From contig NZ_AYSJ01000002.1 in NCBI RefSeq assembly GCF_000517265.1, positions 117,507 through 179,987 of the forward strand: a stretch of DNA of 62,481 nt, written 5' to 3'. Positions within the stretch are counted from its first letter, which is position 1. Each line of letters opens with the position of its first letter. The notes beneath the pieces are model-generated. The model was not told the origin of the DNA. It ran no database searches and was given only the letters and a program-made list of their open reading frames with translations. Source of the stretch: Photorhabdus khanii NC19 (lineage in GTDB: Bacteria; Pseudomonadota; Gammaproteobacteria; Enterobacterales; Enterobacteriaceae). This document shows positions 18,607 through 27,076 of the stretch, piece by piece. A program made the position numbers and the translations under genes.

Positions 18607-19200
18607 TTGCCCGATATCAAGCCAGGCGAGCAATTGCAGCAGCAGCGGGCGGAAGTCTCGCAGAGAGTGACGCAGGAGGGGAGTTGGATTCGTCAGACTG
18701 ACCAGATCATTAATGAATCGTCCATGCACCGTGAAGTCAGGGCAGACACGGAAACACGTAACGTAGTCGCACCGGAAACCACGATACAGGCTACGGATAA
18801 AACCACGGTTTTGGGCACGTCTACGCTATTGGCGGGCGCTGTCCAGCAAATCTCAGACGGTGACTATAGTGTGGCGACATCATCAAATTTCGTTGCCAGT
18901 GTGGGGAAAGAGGCCAATGTTGAAGTTGGGCAAAAGCTGATAGAGAAAATTGGCCTGCTTAAGCAGAGCATCGCCGGAGCCAGGCAAGAAATCATCGCGC
19001 CCGTGGTTTGGGTGGGCAGCCAGCAAATCAATGTCATGACCTTGATGTTAGAGACGTTGGATGTGGTTAAAGCACTGGCGGAACAGATTGCCGCCCATAC
19101 TCACCACAACACAGGCACGCCGGAGAACGCCAGCGCGATAAGGAACACGGCTTATAAATCGGATGGGCTGAAACAGAAATATTCGCCTGTGATTGGTTGA
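18607..19200 (+). CDS. Phage baseplate spike-associated protein, probable
   Basis: It starts with TTG at 18607, nine bases after the hub gene. The 197-residue product has an N-terminal helical part (QLQQQRAEVSQRVTQEGSWI) and a repetitive beta stretch (ETTIQATDKTTVLGTSTLL, VQQISDGDYSVATSSNF) as in spike beta-helices. The C-terminus is AAHTHHNTGTPENASAI, a metal-binding-like HxH motif common in phage spike tips. The function is inferred from motif and position. It is the last tail gene before the small-RNA locus. Confidence 0.6.
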   Translation: MPDIKPGEQLQQQRAEVSQRVTQEGSWIRQTDQIINESSMHREVRADTETRNVVAPETTIQATDKTTVLGTSTLLAGAVQQISDGDYSVATSSNFVASVGKEANVEVGQKLIEKIGLLKQSIAGARQEIIAPVVWVGSQQINVMTLMLETLDVVKALAEQIAAHTHHNTGTPENASAIRNTAYKSDGLKQKYSPVIG

Positions 19201-19243
19201 ATATCATCCCATTTATATGAGCTTTTTTACGCTATGACATAGG

Positions 19244-19272
19244 TTGATAACACCTTTTTTAAGGTGTAGACT
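19244..19272 (+). promoter_or_regulatory. Promoter of the antisense RNA
   Basis: TTGATA (19244-19249), a 17-base spacer, then TAGACT (19267-19272). The predicted start near 19279 puts the 5' end of the RNA at the beginning of its mRNA-complementary segment. Confidence 0.65.
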
Positions 19273-19278
19273 GATTGT

Positions 19279-19397
19279 GTTAGCAGGAGAATGTCGCGCT
19301 AGAACCGAGGCTACCAATCTCGTATAGCACAAAGACAAACCGCCCTATCCAAGGGTAAAATTAAAAAACCAACCTCACCAGTTGGTTTTTTATTTTT
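19279..19397 (+). ncRNA. AgrB-like antisense RNA (type I antitoxin), ~120 nt
   Basis: A promoter (19244-19272) and a strong intrinsic terminator (stem 19363-19373/19381-19391) frame a short non-coding transcript. Its first 22 nucleotides or so, up to 19300, are the reverse complement of the toxin mRNA leader at 19553-19577: 25 consecutive pairs counting from 19276, with one G.U wobble. Seven more pairs follow after a 3-nt bulge (19304-19310 with 19543-19549). This is the arrangement of E. coli AgrB with dinQ, where about 30 nt of pairing silences the toxin. Here the RNA lies in tandem upstream of its target on the same strand. The assignment as antitoxin is an inference from pairing and position. 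Confidence 0.75.
19363..19391 (+). terminator. Intrinsic terminator of the antisense RNA
   Basis: AAAAAACCAAC / GTTGGTTTTTT with a 7-base loop, followed by further Ts: a textbook Rho-independent terminator. Confidence 0.9.
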
Positions 19398-19419
19398 ATC
19401 TACTCATCATTTTAATTGA

Positions 19420-19447
19420 TTGAATCATTTGAAAATAAACCTATAAT
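19420..19447 (+). promoter_or_regulatory. Promoter of the DinQ-like toxin mRNA
   Basis: TTGAAT (19420-19425), 16-base spacer, perfect TATAAT (19442-19447). The start near 19454 gives a leader of about 195 nt containing the antisense target. The E. coli gene is LexA-controlled; I see no CTGT-N8-ACAG box here. Confidence 0.65.
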
Positions 19448-19552
19448 CAATGGCTGTTAGTTTGGGGTAGCGTTCTGACCTGTGTATCTCTGACGCAAGT
19501 TTTCGCAAGTCCTGGCTGAGTACAGGTGGTGCTGATTCAGTGCCTCGGTCAG

Positions 19553-19577
19553 AGCGCGATATTCTCCTGCTAACACA
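19553..19577 (+). other. Antisense-RNA target in the toxin mRNA leader
   Basis: Reverse complement of 19276-19300 with a single C/T difference that remains a G.U pair in RNA. It lies 74-98 bases upstream of the toxin start codon, so pairing would act on leader structure or ribosome standby rather than on the start codon itself. Confidence 0.8.
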
Positions 19578-19650
19578 AGATGAGGGCCAGTCGGACAGGC
19601 AGCGTAAAGGCAATGGCTGGTTAAGTCGTGCTCCTAACTGGAGCAAACGG

Positions 19651-19734
19651 GTGAAAGCATTTATTGACATTGCTATCATCGTTCTCAAAGCGTTAATCGC
19701 GCTTTTAGAGCTGATCCGTGCATTTCTGAAATAG
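19651..19734 (+). CDS. dinQ: DinQ-like type I toxin peptide, 27 residues
   Basis: In E. coli, DinQ is a 27-residue inner-membrane peptide that depolarises the membrane when its antisense RNA AgrB is absent. The GTG at 19651 with GGAG seven bases upstream gives a 27-residue peptide with one continuous hydrophobic helix. Its core AIIVL-K-ALIALLELIR matches my recollection of DinQ (AIIVL-G-ALIALLELIR) almost residue for residue. A longer in-frame reading from the GTG at 19540 would give 64 residues, but it runs through the antisense target and has no good ribosome binding site. The gene lies between the prophage tail operon and a degenerate tRNA copy, which fits accessory DNA. Identity is from memory of one short peptide. 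Confidence 0.75.
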   Translation: MKAFIDIAIIVLKALIALLELIRAFLK

Positions 19735-19751
19735 GTAACGGAAACGTAGCT

Positions 19752-19783
19752 AAGGCCATCGGGGTAACCTCCCGGTGGCCTTT
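19752..19783 (+). terminator. Terminator of the DinQ-like mRNA
   Basis: AAGGCCATCGGG (19752-19763) pairs with CCCGGTGGCCTT (19771-19782) around a 7-base loop, with one G.U. The following T-run is short. Confidence 0.75.
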
Positions 19784-19806
19784 AACATTTACCGCTTTTG
19801 CTCAAG

Positions 19807-19910
19807 CAAGCCACTCTTGTTTAAGTGGCCCAATATATTGATCTAACAGCTTAAATTTGGTAGTCCCGACTGGACTTGAACCCGTGTTCAAGCGGTTATT
19901 GCTCTGGTAG
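19807..19910 (-). repeat. Degenerate copy of the tRNA-Ile2 3' end and its terminator (att remnant)
   Basis: Matches 21128-21206 over some 80 bases: CCACTCTTG-TTAAGTGG (terminator stem), ATCTAACAGCTTAAAT, then ACTGGACTTGAACC (T-arm and 3' strand of the tRNA). It continues weakly through AAGCG.TTAT. It lacks a full tRNA fold. Such a copy is what an integrase using the tRNA 3' end would leave at the far side of an inserted element. Confidence 0.6.
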
Positions 19911-20054
19911 TATGGGAGGATAGCCAACAGATTAGTGTAGTTTACCGCGAGTCATACACATAATAACATTGGGACGCCTTTTTAAATGCGGTATCAATCA
20001 ACGCTACGGGTTCGTGTTCTGATGGTCTGAAACACATTATTGATTAATTATCTC

Positions 20055-20080
20055 GCCCGCAAAATATGCGGGCTGTTTTA
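20055..20080 (+). terminator. Candidate terminator
   Basis: GCCCGC/GCGGGC stem with a 7-base loop followed by TGTTTTA. On the minus strand it would end transcripts of the regulator gene that stops at 20218 only weakly; the plus direction fits better. Confidence 0.5.
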
Positions 20081-20217
20081 CATCTTCATAGAGCTATGAA
20101 TACAATTCTGATATTAAAAGAATGGGCAATAAGTGTAATAAAAAACTGATAATTCAGCGTGTTATATTAGCTTAGTGATTTAAAAGTTGTCGTTACTTTT
20201 TCGGATATAGAAATAAC

Positions 20218-20487
20218 TTATGTAATATCAGAATTGTTTGGTAAATCATTTCGGACGGTTTGTTTGATAGGCTGCTTATTTTCGTCAAAATACCGACTGG
20301 GCCATATTTCAGCAGGTGTGACACCAATTTCCTGAGCAATTAACAATTCCCCTTTAGGCCAGGGGCGCGTTAAAGCATTTGCTAATGTTGAAGAGCTTAA
20401 GCCGTGCTCTCTGGATAATGATGCCAGCGTTTTATTCTTCTTACGTATCGCTGCGATAATATCGGCGGTATGCCAGTCTTTTTTCAT
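20218..20487 (-). CDS. Ner/SfsB-family helix-turn-helix regulator
   Basis: An 89-residue DNA-binding protein like phage Mu Ner and host SfsB/Nlp. The diagnostic start MKKDWHTADIIAAIRKKNKTL, the helix-turn-helix SLSREHGLSSSTLANAL, and WPKGELLIAQEIGVTPAEIWPSRY are all present. Such proteins repress early promoters of transposable phages or act as silent regulators in prophage remnants. No phage genes controlled by it remain nearby. It lies in the segment between the two tRNA-Ile2 copies, probably as the surviving gene of a second, mostly deleted element. Confidence 0.85.
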   Translation of the reverse strand: MKKDWHTADIIAAIRKKNKTLASLSREHGLSSSTLANALTRPWPKGELLIAQEIGVTPAEIWPSRYFDENKQPIKQTVRNDLPNNSDIT

Positions 20488-20722
20488 ATTCCTGCTTACC
20501 TCTTTGGTGGTGGCGATTCAAACAGGGTTCGCAGTACCGGAGAACATCCAATCCGGCGAGGCATAGCCTCCCCTGCCTGAACCGCCATAGAAAGAGCGAT
20601 AACAGGCACACTGGTAAGAAAACAACCTTACCAGTGGGATGTTCGTTCAAGGCTGCGACCCCCTGACCATCGGATTTTGCCGATGGCAGTGCTACTTTAA
20701 CTGATTGTATTATCTGACTCAA
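20441..20722 (-). CDS. Possible small prophage ORF (Ash/Icd-like region), doubtful
   Basis: A 93-residue ORF ending inside the regulator gene. The middle, TGKVVFLPVCLLSLFLWRFRQGRL, followed by CEPCLNRHHQRGKQEYE, resembles short arginine- and cysteine-rich ORFs often annotated as Ash- or Icd-like upstream of prophage regulators. I recognise this loosely, and the sequence may equally be an untranslated leader. No clear ribosome binding site was seen. Confidence 0.3.
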   Translation of the reverse strand: MSQIIQSVKVALPSAKSDGQGVAALNEHPTGKVVFLPVCLLSLFLWRFRQGRLCLAGLDVLRYCEPCLNRHHQRGKQEYEKRLAYRRYYRSDT

Positions 20723-21123
20723 GAATCAAATAAATACCTTAGTGACGGTTTGCCTCGCTGCGCTTATGACGAAATAAATGAACTTATGGCGAAAACGGCA
20801 CTACACCGCACCCGCCTGCACGTTTTGGATCAAAAGAGGATCACAGAGAAAATCATAACTAATTGATAATAAAGTAAAAATAATATTTTGCGTGAGAAGT
20901 AAGATTACGAAGACAGGTTAAGGACAATTTCAGAACACAGAAACGGTGCGGTTTTGTGGTCATTGATAAACTGAAATCGATTGAATCAGTAAACATATAT
21001 TTCACTGACCGAAAAAACTTTTTCATTTGGTTCGATGGGGGAGGAAAACAATCGATAAAAGAAGTGAGACACGGGATGCTAAAAAATCTCGTGCGACACT
21101 TTTGCGACACTTTACTATAGACA
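20723..21123. other. Gene-poor stretch with two TGCGACAC repeats
   Basis: I see no convincing gene; the minus-strand ORF at 20859-21110 has no family features. TGCGACAC occurs at 21092-21099 and 21103-21110, one helical turn apart, close to the tRNA 3' end. That is where integrase arm sites or the start of a lost integrase gene would be. Confidence 0.4.
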
Positions 21124-21150
21124 TAAAAAAACCACTCTTGCTTGAGTGGT
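21124..21150 (-). terminator. Terminator of tRNA-Ile2
   Basis: Read on the minus strand, ACCACTC/GAGTGGT with a 6-base loop is followed by seven Ts. Confidence 0.85.
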
Positions 21151-21178
21151 CTATCTATCTGATTTCACAGCTAAAATC

Positions 21179-21255
21179 TGGTGGCCCCTACTGGACTTGA
21201 ACCAGTGACCAAGCGATTATGAGTCGCCTGCTCTAACCAACTGAGCTAAGGGGCC
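21179..21255 (-). tRNA. ileX: tRNA-Ile2 (anticodon CAU)
   Basis: A 77-base tRNA with encoded CCA. The acceptor stem GGCCCCT/AGGGGCC, D-arm AGCTCAGTTGG, and anticodon loop CTCATAA are clear, as are the T-arm ACTGG/CCAGT with TTCAAGT and an A discriminator. The CAU anticodon with this body is the minor isoleucine tRNA whose C34 is turned to lysidine by TilS to read AUA, not an initiator or elongator tRNA-Met. In E. coli ileX also lies beside rpoD. Its 3' end is the probable integration site for the elements on the left. Confidence 0.95.
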
Positions 21256-21519
21256 GTTGGATGGGAAGGATTATACGTACAGTTTTGCTCGCGGTCTAGC
21301 TTTGTAAATTCGTATGATCACTTTATATACAGAATTGGGTTTTTATTAAGTAGTGGAAGGGGATAGCGGTATATATTGGTTGTTTTTATGGCTTATTTAT
21401 CGTTTTTATAAATCATTGAATTAATTTTTAATAAGATCTTTGGCGTTATCGGGTCATATTATTATCCCGATGATCAATATATTTTTATATGTGATTATAT
21501 TAATCATCTTCCCTTTATA

Positions 21520-21554
21520 AAAAAACAAAAGCGTCCGCCGAAGCAGACGCTTTT
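21520..21554 (-). terminator. rpoD terminator
   Basis: On the minus strand, AAAAGCGTCTGC, a short loop and GGACGCTTTTG are followed by seven Ts, 27 bases after the rpoD stop. It ends the macromolecular synthesis operon. The remaining bases back to the tRNA gene (21256-21519) are A+T-rich and contain no gene that I can see. Confidence 0.9.
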
Positions 21555-21580
21555 CAGTTAGCATGATTTAAAATCACCGA

Positions 21581-23431
21581 TTATTCATCTAGGAAGCTAC
21601 GCAGTACCTCAGAACGGCTTGGGTGACGTAGTTTACGCAGTGCTTTCGCTTCGATCTGGCGGATACGTTCACGGGTGACATCGAACTGTTTACCGACTTC
21701 TTCCAATGTATGGTCAGTATTCATATCGATACCGAAACGCATGCGCAGCACTTTTGCCTCACGGGCAGTCAGGCCAGCCAGAACATCGTGGGTTGCTGAA
21801 CGCAGGCTTTCTGAAGTTGCAGAATCCAGCGGCAGCTCCAGCGTTGTATCTTCAATAAAATCACCTAAATGTGAATCTTCATCATCACCAATCGGGGTTT
21901 CCATTGAGATAGGTTCTTTGGCGATTTTCAGTACCTTACGGATCTTATCTTCCGGCATTAACATCCGTTCCGCCAGTTCTTCCGGTGTTGGTTCACGTCC
22001 CATTTCCTGCAACATCTGGCGGGAAATACGATTGAGTTTGTTGATTGTCTCAATCATATGAACGGGAATACGAATGGTACGAGCCTGGTCGGCGATTGAA
22101 CGTGTAATTGCCTGACGTATCCACCATGTAGCGTAAGTTGAGAACTTGTAACCACGACGATATTCAAATTTATCAACCGCTTTCATCAGACCGATATTAC
22201 CTTCTTGGATCAGATCTAAGAATTGCAGACCACGGTTGGTATATTTTTTGGCGATTGAGATAACCAAACGTAAGTTGGCTTCAACCATCTCTTTTTTCGC
22301 ACGGCGAGCTTTTGCTTCACCGATGGACATCCGACGGTTGATATCTTTCACCTGTTCAATGGTTAAACCGGTTTCTCCTTCAATCTGACGAAGTCTGTTC
22401 AGACTACGTTGTACTTCCTCTTCAACTTCAAGTAATTTTTCAGACCACGGTTTGTTCATTGCTTTTGCAGCGGTGAACCAAATGTCACTGGTTTCATTAC
22501 CGGAGAACAGAGTGATGAAGTTCTTCTTCGGCATTTTGCACTGCTCAACACACATTTTCATGATTTGGCGTTCTTGAAGGCGAACGCGATCCATCATAGA
22601 ACGCATGTTGTTGACCAGATAATCAAACTGTTTTGGCACCAGACGGAACTGTTTGAAAACTTCTGAGAGCATTAAGATTTCAGCAGCCGTATTTGGATGG
22701 TTACGGCCATTTTTCTTAATTTCCTGACGAGTGATCTCATACTGCTCTTGCAGTTCCTGGAATTTCTGGCGAGCTAATTCCGGATCGATGCTGTTGTCAT
22801 CATCACCATCGCTATCGTCATCACTGCCTTCATCTTCTTCGTCTTCATCATCATCAAGTTCTTCCTGTGGGAGCTCAGAACCAACGTGAGTGGCGGTAGG
22901 CGCGAGGTCTTCTTCTGCGTTCGGGTCAACAAAACCGGTAATAAGATCTGACAGGCGGGCTTCACCTGCTTCGACGCGATCATATTGTTCCAGTAAATAG
23001 GTGATTGCCTCAGGGTATTCAGCAACAGAGCACTGTACCTGATTGATGCCATCTTCAATGCGTTTAGCAATGTCAATTTCACCTTCCCGGGTCAATAACT
23101 CAACGGTACCCATTTCACGCATGTACATGCGTACCGGGTCGGTGGTACGACCGATTTCAGATTCAACGCTAGACAGGACTTGCGCAGCAGCTTCCACAGC
23201 GTCTTCATCTGTGTCGTTAGTGGTTTCTGCTAGCATCAGATCATCGGCATCAGGTGCTTCTTCCATTACCTGAATGCCCATGTCATTGATCATCTGGATG
23301 ATATCTTCGATCTGATCGGAATCGACGATATCTTCCGGCAGATGGTCATTGACCTCAGCATAGGTCAGATAGCCTTGCTCCTTACCACGGGTGACAAGTA
23401 GCTTTAGCTGTGACTGCGGGTTTTGCTCCAT
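21581..23431 (-). CDS. rpoD: RNA polymerase sigma-70 factor RpoD
   Basis: The housekeeping sigma factor that directs RNA polymerase to -35/-10 promoters. It is nearly identical to E. coli RpoD over its length. [20 protein letters not shown] gives the start at 23431, although the frame stays open 105 bases upstream. Region 1.1 is followed by [20 protein letters not shown] (region 1.2) and an acidic non-conserved stretch around residues 190-215. Region 2 shows [20 protein letters not shown] and [19 protein letters not shown]; region 3 follows; region 4 ends with [19 protein letters not shown]. It has 616 residues (E. coli 613). It is the last gene of rpsU-dnaG-rpoD, 170 bases after dnaG. Confidence 0.98.
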   Translation of the reverse strand: MEQNPQSQLKLLVTRGKEQGYLTYAEVNDHLPEDIVDSDQIEDIIQMINDMGIQVMEEAPDADDLMLAETTNDTDEDAVEAAAQVLSSVESEIGRTTDPVRMYMREMGTVELLTREGEIDIAKRIEDGINQVQCSVAEYPEAITYLLEQYDRVEAGEARLSDLITGFVDPNAEEDLAPTATHVGSELPQEELDDDEDEEDEGSDDDSDGDDDNSIDPELARQKFQELQEQYEITRQEIKKNGRNHPNTAAEILMLSEVFKQFRLVPKQFDYLVNNMRSMMDRVRLQERQIMKMCVEQCKMPKKNFITLFSGNETSDIWFTAAKAMNKPWSEKLLEVEEEVQRSLNRLRQIEGETGLTIEQVKDINRRMSIGEAKARRAKKEMVEANLRLVISIAKKYTNRGLQFLDLIQEGNIGLMKAVDKFEYRRGYKFSTYATWWIRQAITRSIADQARTIRIPVHMIETINKLNRISRQMLQEMGREPTPEELAERMLMPEDKIRKVLKIAKEPISMETPIGDDEDSHLGDFIEDTTLELPLDSATSESLRSATHDVLAGLTAREAKVLRMRFGIDMNTDHTLEEVGKQFDVTRERIRQIEAKALRKLRHPSRSEVLRSFLDE

Positions 23432-23601
23432 AAGACGGTATCCACACTTCAGAGTATTTGGGTTGGTGTCGGTCGGCGAAACTAATCTGCCAACAATAAC
23501 TTTTAGGGGCGTTTTCGTTGTATTGCCACTGCCCACTTATAGCGGCAAAATGTAGGGTTGTTTCCCTACCTAATGCGGCACTTAAGCCGTGAATTCAGTA
23601 T

Positions 23602-25347
23602 TTACTTTCTGGCACGGGATTCATTAATTAAGCGAACTTCTTCGCGCTCTTCCGGTGTCAGGCCTTCGGTTCTTGCTCTGGCGATAAGAATATCTAAACG
23701 TTCTTCCAACGCTGAATCAACGAGATGATCCAACGCGTCACGAAATGTATTTTCTGCTATTTCTTCTATTTGTATATCGTTCCATGCAGCTAATTTTTCA
23801 AGTTGTTTACTAAATTTGTTGTCACGATATTGCTCTAGCAACTGTCCCGTTGTCAGCCCTGGCTGAGTAAGACAAACCTCTACAAGCTCCATAAACAATG
23901 GCAAACCTGCAATTTTGGCCTGCATAATTCCCTGTAGCGGGGGAACTAAAGCGGCTAAGTGTGGGTTTTGTATCAACAGTCCTATAAGTATACGCATAGT
24001 TGTCGGTTTTAGCTGTGGCATCTGATAATTATTCCCACTTTCCAGACGCTGCGGTAATAAACGTTCCAACTGTACTGCATCGGGAATACCTAACATATTG
24101 CCAAGTTCTTGCCTCATATAGAGACGCAGAGTTTCTCCCGGGATCTGGTTAATCAATGGTACAGAAAGTGAACTGAGTTTTGTTTTCCCTTCAGGATTAC
24201 TCAAGTCAACTTGTGGTAGTAACGATTCGAACAGAAATTCAGACAACGTGTGAGATTGTTCCATTCTTTGTTCAAATGCTTCACGGCCTTCTTTACGAAC
24301 TAGTGAATCAGGATCTTCGCCGTCAGGCAAAAACATAAAACGTAACTGCCTACCATCATTAAGATAAGGCAGCGCTGTTTCCAAAGCTCGCCATGCTGCG
24401 TCACGTCCTGCTCTGTCGCCATCGTAACAACAGATAATGCTGTCAGTAGCGCGGAAAAGTAACTGAATATGCTCCGATGTCGTCGAAGTACCTAACGAGG
24501 CAACGGCATAATCAATACCAAACTGCGCCAGAGCCACCACGTCCATATAACCTTCAACCACTAATAACCGTGAACGGTCATTGTGATTTTGTTGCGCTTC
24601 ATAGAGGCCGTATAGCTGGCGGCCTTTATGGAAAATTTCAGTTTCTGGTGAGTTGAGGTATTTTGGGATCGCATCTCCCAGAACCCGTCCACCAAATGCA
24701 ATCACGCGCCCCCTGCGGTCACGGATTGGAAACATGACTCGTTCACGGAAACGGTCATAAGTACGGCCATTATCATTTGACACCAGCATACCGGCGTCAT
24801 TTAACTGTTGACGATCTTCCGTGCTACGGCCAAACCGTTTCAAAGCGTTATCCCAGCCAGCGGGAGCGAAGCCAATCGAGAAACGGTGGATAATCTCTTC
24901 ACTAAGTCCACGTTGAACCAGGTATTGCCGGGCTTGCTGTGCAGCGGGGCTATTTAGTGAATTCTGATAGAAGCTGTTGAGCTTATCCATCAATTGATAA
25001 AGATTTTGTCTTTGGTGGCGTTCTATCTGACTGCTGCCGGAACCTGTTTCATAAGGGACTTCCAGCCCGTGCATAGCAGCCAATTCTTCAATAGATTCGA
25101 CAAACTCCAGTCTATCGTAATTCATCAGAAAATCGATAGCGTTGCCGTGAGCGCCACAACCAAAGCAATGATAAAATTGCTTATCGCTATTAACAGTAAA
25201 CGAAGGTGTCTTTTCATTATGAAACGGACAGCACGCGTGGTGATTTTTACCCTGTTTTTTAAGTGGCACACGAACATCGATCAGGTCGATAATATCGGTA
25301 CGAGCTAATAAATCATTGATAAATGCGCGCGGAATTCGTCCAGCCAT
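23602..25347 (-). CDS. dnaG: DNA primase DnaG
   Basis: Makes RNA primers for the replication fork and is recruited by DnaB helicase. It has 581 residues, as in E. coli. The N-terminal zinc ribbon is C40-x2-H43...C61-x2-C64. The TOPRIM core spans about 255-345 (LLVVEGYMDVVALAQFGID, then CCYDGDRAGRDAAWRA with its acidic DxD-like residues). The C-terminal helicase-binding domain runs from about 435 on. The gene is the middle one of the macromolecular synthesis operon, and poor codon choices and the upstream hairpin are known to keep its level low. Confidence 0.97.
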   Translation of the reverse strand: MAGRIPRAFINDLLARTDIIDLIDVRVPLKKQGKNHHACCPFHNEKTPSFTVNSDKQFYHCFGCGAHGNAIDFLMNYDRLEFVESIEELAAMHGLEVPYETGSGSSQIERHQRQNLYQLMDKLNSFYQNSLNSPAAQQARQYLVQRGLSEEIIHRFSIGFAPAGWDNALKRFGRSTEDRQQLNDAGMLVSNDNGRTYDRFRERVMFPIRDRRGRVIAFGGRVLGDAIPKYLNSPETEIFHKGRQLYGLYEAQQNHNDRSRLLVVEGYMDVVALAQFGIDYAVASLGTSTTSEHIQLLFRATDSIICCYDGDRAGRDAAWRALETALPYLNDGRQLRFMFLPDGEDPDSLVRKEGREAFEQRMEQSHTLSEFLFESLLPQVDLSNPEGKTKLSSLSVPLINQIPGETLRLYMRQELGNMLGIPDAVQLERLLPQRLESGNNYQMPQLKPTTMRILIGLLIQNPHLAALVPPLQGIMQAKIAGLPLFMELVEVCLTQPGLTTGQLLEQYRDNKFSKQLEKLAAWNDIQIEEIAENTFRDALDHLVDSALEERLDILIARARTEGLTPEEREEVRLINESRARK

Positions 25348-25375
25348 AAGCCCTTTTTACGCCTGTTGATGAACG

Positions 25376-25412
25376 ACAATAAGCCGCGCTCCCTTTCGGA
25401 AAGCACGGCCCT
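25376..25412 (-). terminator. Intercistronic hairpin between rpsU and dnaG
   Basis: A long imperfect stem (GCCGTGCTTTCC / GGGAGCGCGGC on the minus strand) with a GAAA loop and TTATT following, 30 to 60 bases before dnaG. The E. coli operon has a partial terminator at this place that lowers dnaG expression relative to rpsU. Confidence 0.7.
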
Positions 25413-25468
25413 TATCTGCAACTACTGTTGTCTGCAAATTCAATCACTATGCGGGTCAACCGCAAGGA

Positions 25469-25696
<228 letters not shown>

Positions 25697-25752
25697 TCAA
25701 TAGAAATCGGTCTTGCTGGCGTGGGATGCCAGCCATCTTAAAATGGTGCGGA

Positions 25753-25782
25753 ATTTTACTTCAATGAACACGGCTTTGTAAA
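25753..25782 (-). promoter_or_regulatory. Candidate sigma-70 promoter of rpsU-dnaG-rpoD
   Basis: On the minus strand TTTACA (25777-25782), 18-base spacer, TAAAAT (25753-25758), about 70 bases upstream of rpsU. E. coli has several promoters here, including LexA-controlled ones; only this one is obvious by eye. Confidence 0.55.
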
Positions 25783-25990
25783 GCGCCGCAGCAAATTGAA
25801 ACAACAACATTACCATGGTGACTTACAGCGAAATTTGCCAGTCAGTTCCGTAATATTGAAGATAACCACACAGGGATTTTACGTAGGGCGCTGATTATAG
25901 ACTAAACAGTAAAAATAGTCAGCATGTAAACCGCGCAAATTATCTTATTAATGATAAACTGGCTCTCTCCTGTGGAATATAGGTAGTGTA

Positions 25991-27004
25991 ATGCGAGTTT
26001 TAGGTATAGAAACGTCTTGCGATGAAACCGGAATCGCAATTTATGACGATCAAGCCGGTTTATTAGCAAATCAATTATACAGTCAGATTAAATTGCATGC
26101 TGATTACGGCGGTGTTGTGCCTGAACTGGCTTCACGTGACCATATCCGCAAAACCGTTCCCTTGATTCAGGCTGCTTTGAAAGAGGCAGGATTAACTCGT
26201 AAAGATATTGATGCAGTGGCTTATACTGCGGGTCCTGGTCTGGTTGGCGCATTGTTGGTAGGGGCGACTATTGGCCGTTCTCTGGCATTTGCCTGGGATG
26301 TTCCGGCGATTCCTGTCCATCATATGGAAGGGCATTTACTGGCTCCGATGCTGGAAGATAATAGCCCTGAATTCCCGTTTGTGGCTTTGCTGGTGTCCGG
26401 TGGTCATACTCAGCTTATTAGCGTAACCGGTATCGGTGAATATGAGCTGCTTGGTGAATCGATAGATGATGCCGCGGGTGAAGCATTTGATAAAACCGCT
26501 AAATTACTGGGTCTGGATTATCCGGGAGGTCCGTTACTCTCCAAGATGGCTCAGAAAGGGGAAGCCGGACGTTTTGTGTTTCCTCGTCCGATGACAGATC
26601 GCCCAGGGCTGGATTTCAGTTTTTCAGGACTAAAAACTTTTGCGTCTAATACGATTCGCAGCAACAGTGATGATGAGCAAACCAGAGCGGATATTGCCCG
26701 TGCTTTTGAAGATGCGGTTGTTGATACATTAGCGATTAAATGTAAAAGGGCGCTTGAGCAGACCGGGTTCAAGCGGCTGGTAATGGCAGGTGGCGTCAGC
26801 GCCAACCTCACGTTGCGTACCAGGATGAAAGAGGTCATGGCAAAATTGGGCGGCGAAGTATTTTATGCGCGTCCTGAATTCTGTACAGATAACGGCGCTA
26901 TGATTGCGCTTGCCGGTATGATCCGCCTGAAAGGCGGAGTAAGTGACTCTCTTGGCGTGGCAGTTAAAGCCCGCTGGGCACTGTCTGAATTACCTGCATT
27001 ATAA
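25991..27004 (+). CDS. tsaD: tRNA N6-threonylcarbamoyladenosine transferase TsaD
   Basis: Catalytic subunit that transfers threonylcarbamoyl to A37 of ANN-reading tRNAs, working with TsaB, TsaE and TsaC. It belongs to the ASKHA fold. It opens [20 protein letters not shown], has the metal-binding H111-M-E-G-H115, the ATP motif [10 protein letters not shown], and [13 protein letters not shown], with a terminal [12 protein letters not shown]. At 337 residues it equals the E. coli enzyme. It is transcribed divergently from rpsU, as in E. coli. Confidence 0.97.
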   Translation: MRVLGIETSCDETGIAIYDDQAGLLANQLYSQIKLHADYGGVVPELASRDHIRKTVPLIQAALKEAGLTRKDIDAVAYTAGPGLVGALLVGATIGRSLAFAWDVPAIPVHHMEGHLLAPMLEDNSPEFPFVALLVSGGHTQLISVTGIGEYELLGESIDDAAGEAFDKTAKLLGLDYPGGPLLSKMAQKGEAGRFVFPRPMTDRPGLDFSFSGLKTFASNTIRSNSDDEQTRADIARAFEDAVVDTLAIKCKRALEQTGFKRLVMAGGVSANLTLRTRMKEVMAKLGGEVFYARPEFCTDNGAMIALAGMIRLKGGVSDSLGVAVKARWALSELPAL

Positions 27005-27026
27005 ATCTTTTATATAGTGAAAATAG

Positions 27027-27062
27027 AAAACCAGTCACTCAATCAGCAGTAGCTGGTTTTTT
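27027..27062 (+). terminator. tsaD terminator
   Basis: AAAACCAG (27027-27034) pairs with CTGGTTTT (27053-27060) and a T-run follows. The gap to the convergent plsY stop is 14 bases. Confidence 0.7.
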
Positions 27063-27076
27063 ATTTGGCAACGTTG

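Noticed and set aside
3196..19200. Functional tailocin (R-type bacteriocin) locus
   Set aside because: Sheath, tube and lysis genes are missing and the tape measure is broken.
19440..19540. LexA box controlling the DinQ-like gene
   Set aside because: CTGGCTGAGTACAG in the leader has the wrong spacing for CTGT-N8-ACAG, and no other site fits.
20859..21110. 83-codon minus-strand ORF next to tRNA-Ile2, as an integrase start
   Set aside because: No integrase motif and low-complexity composition.
22774..23082. 102-codon ORF within rpoD
   Set aside because: Shadow frame caused by the acidic repeat region of rpoD.
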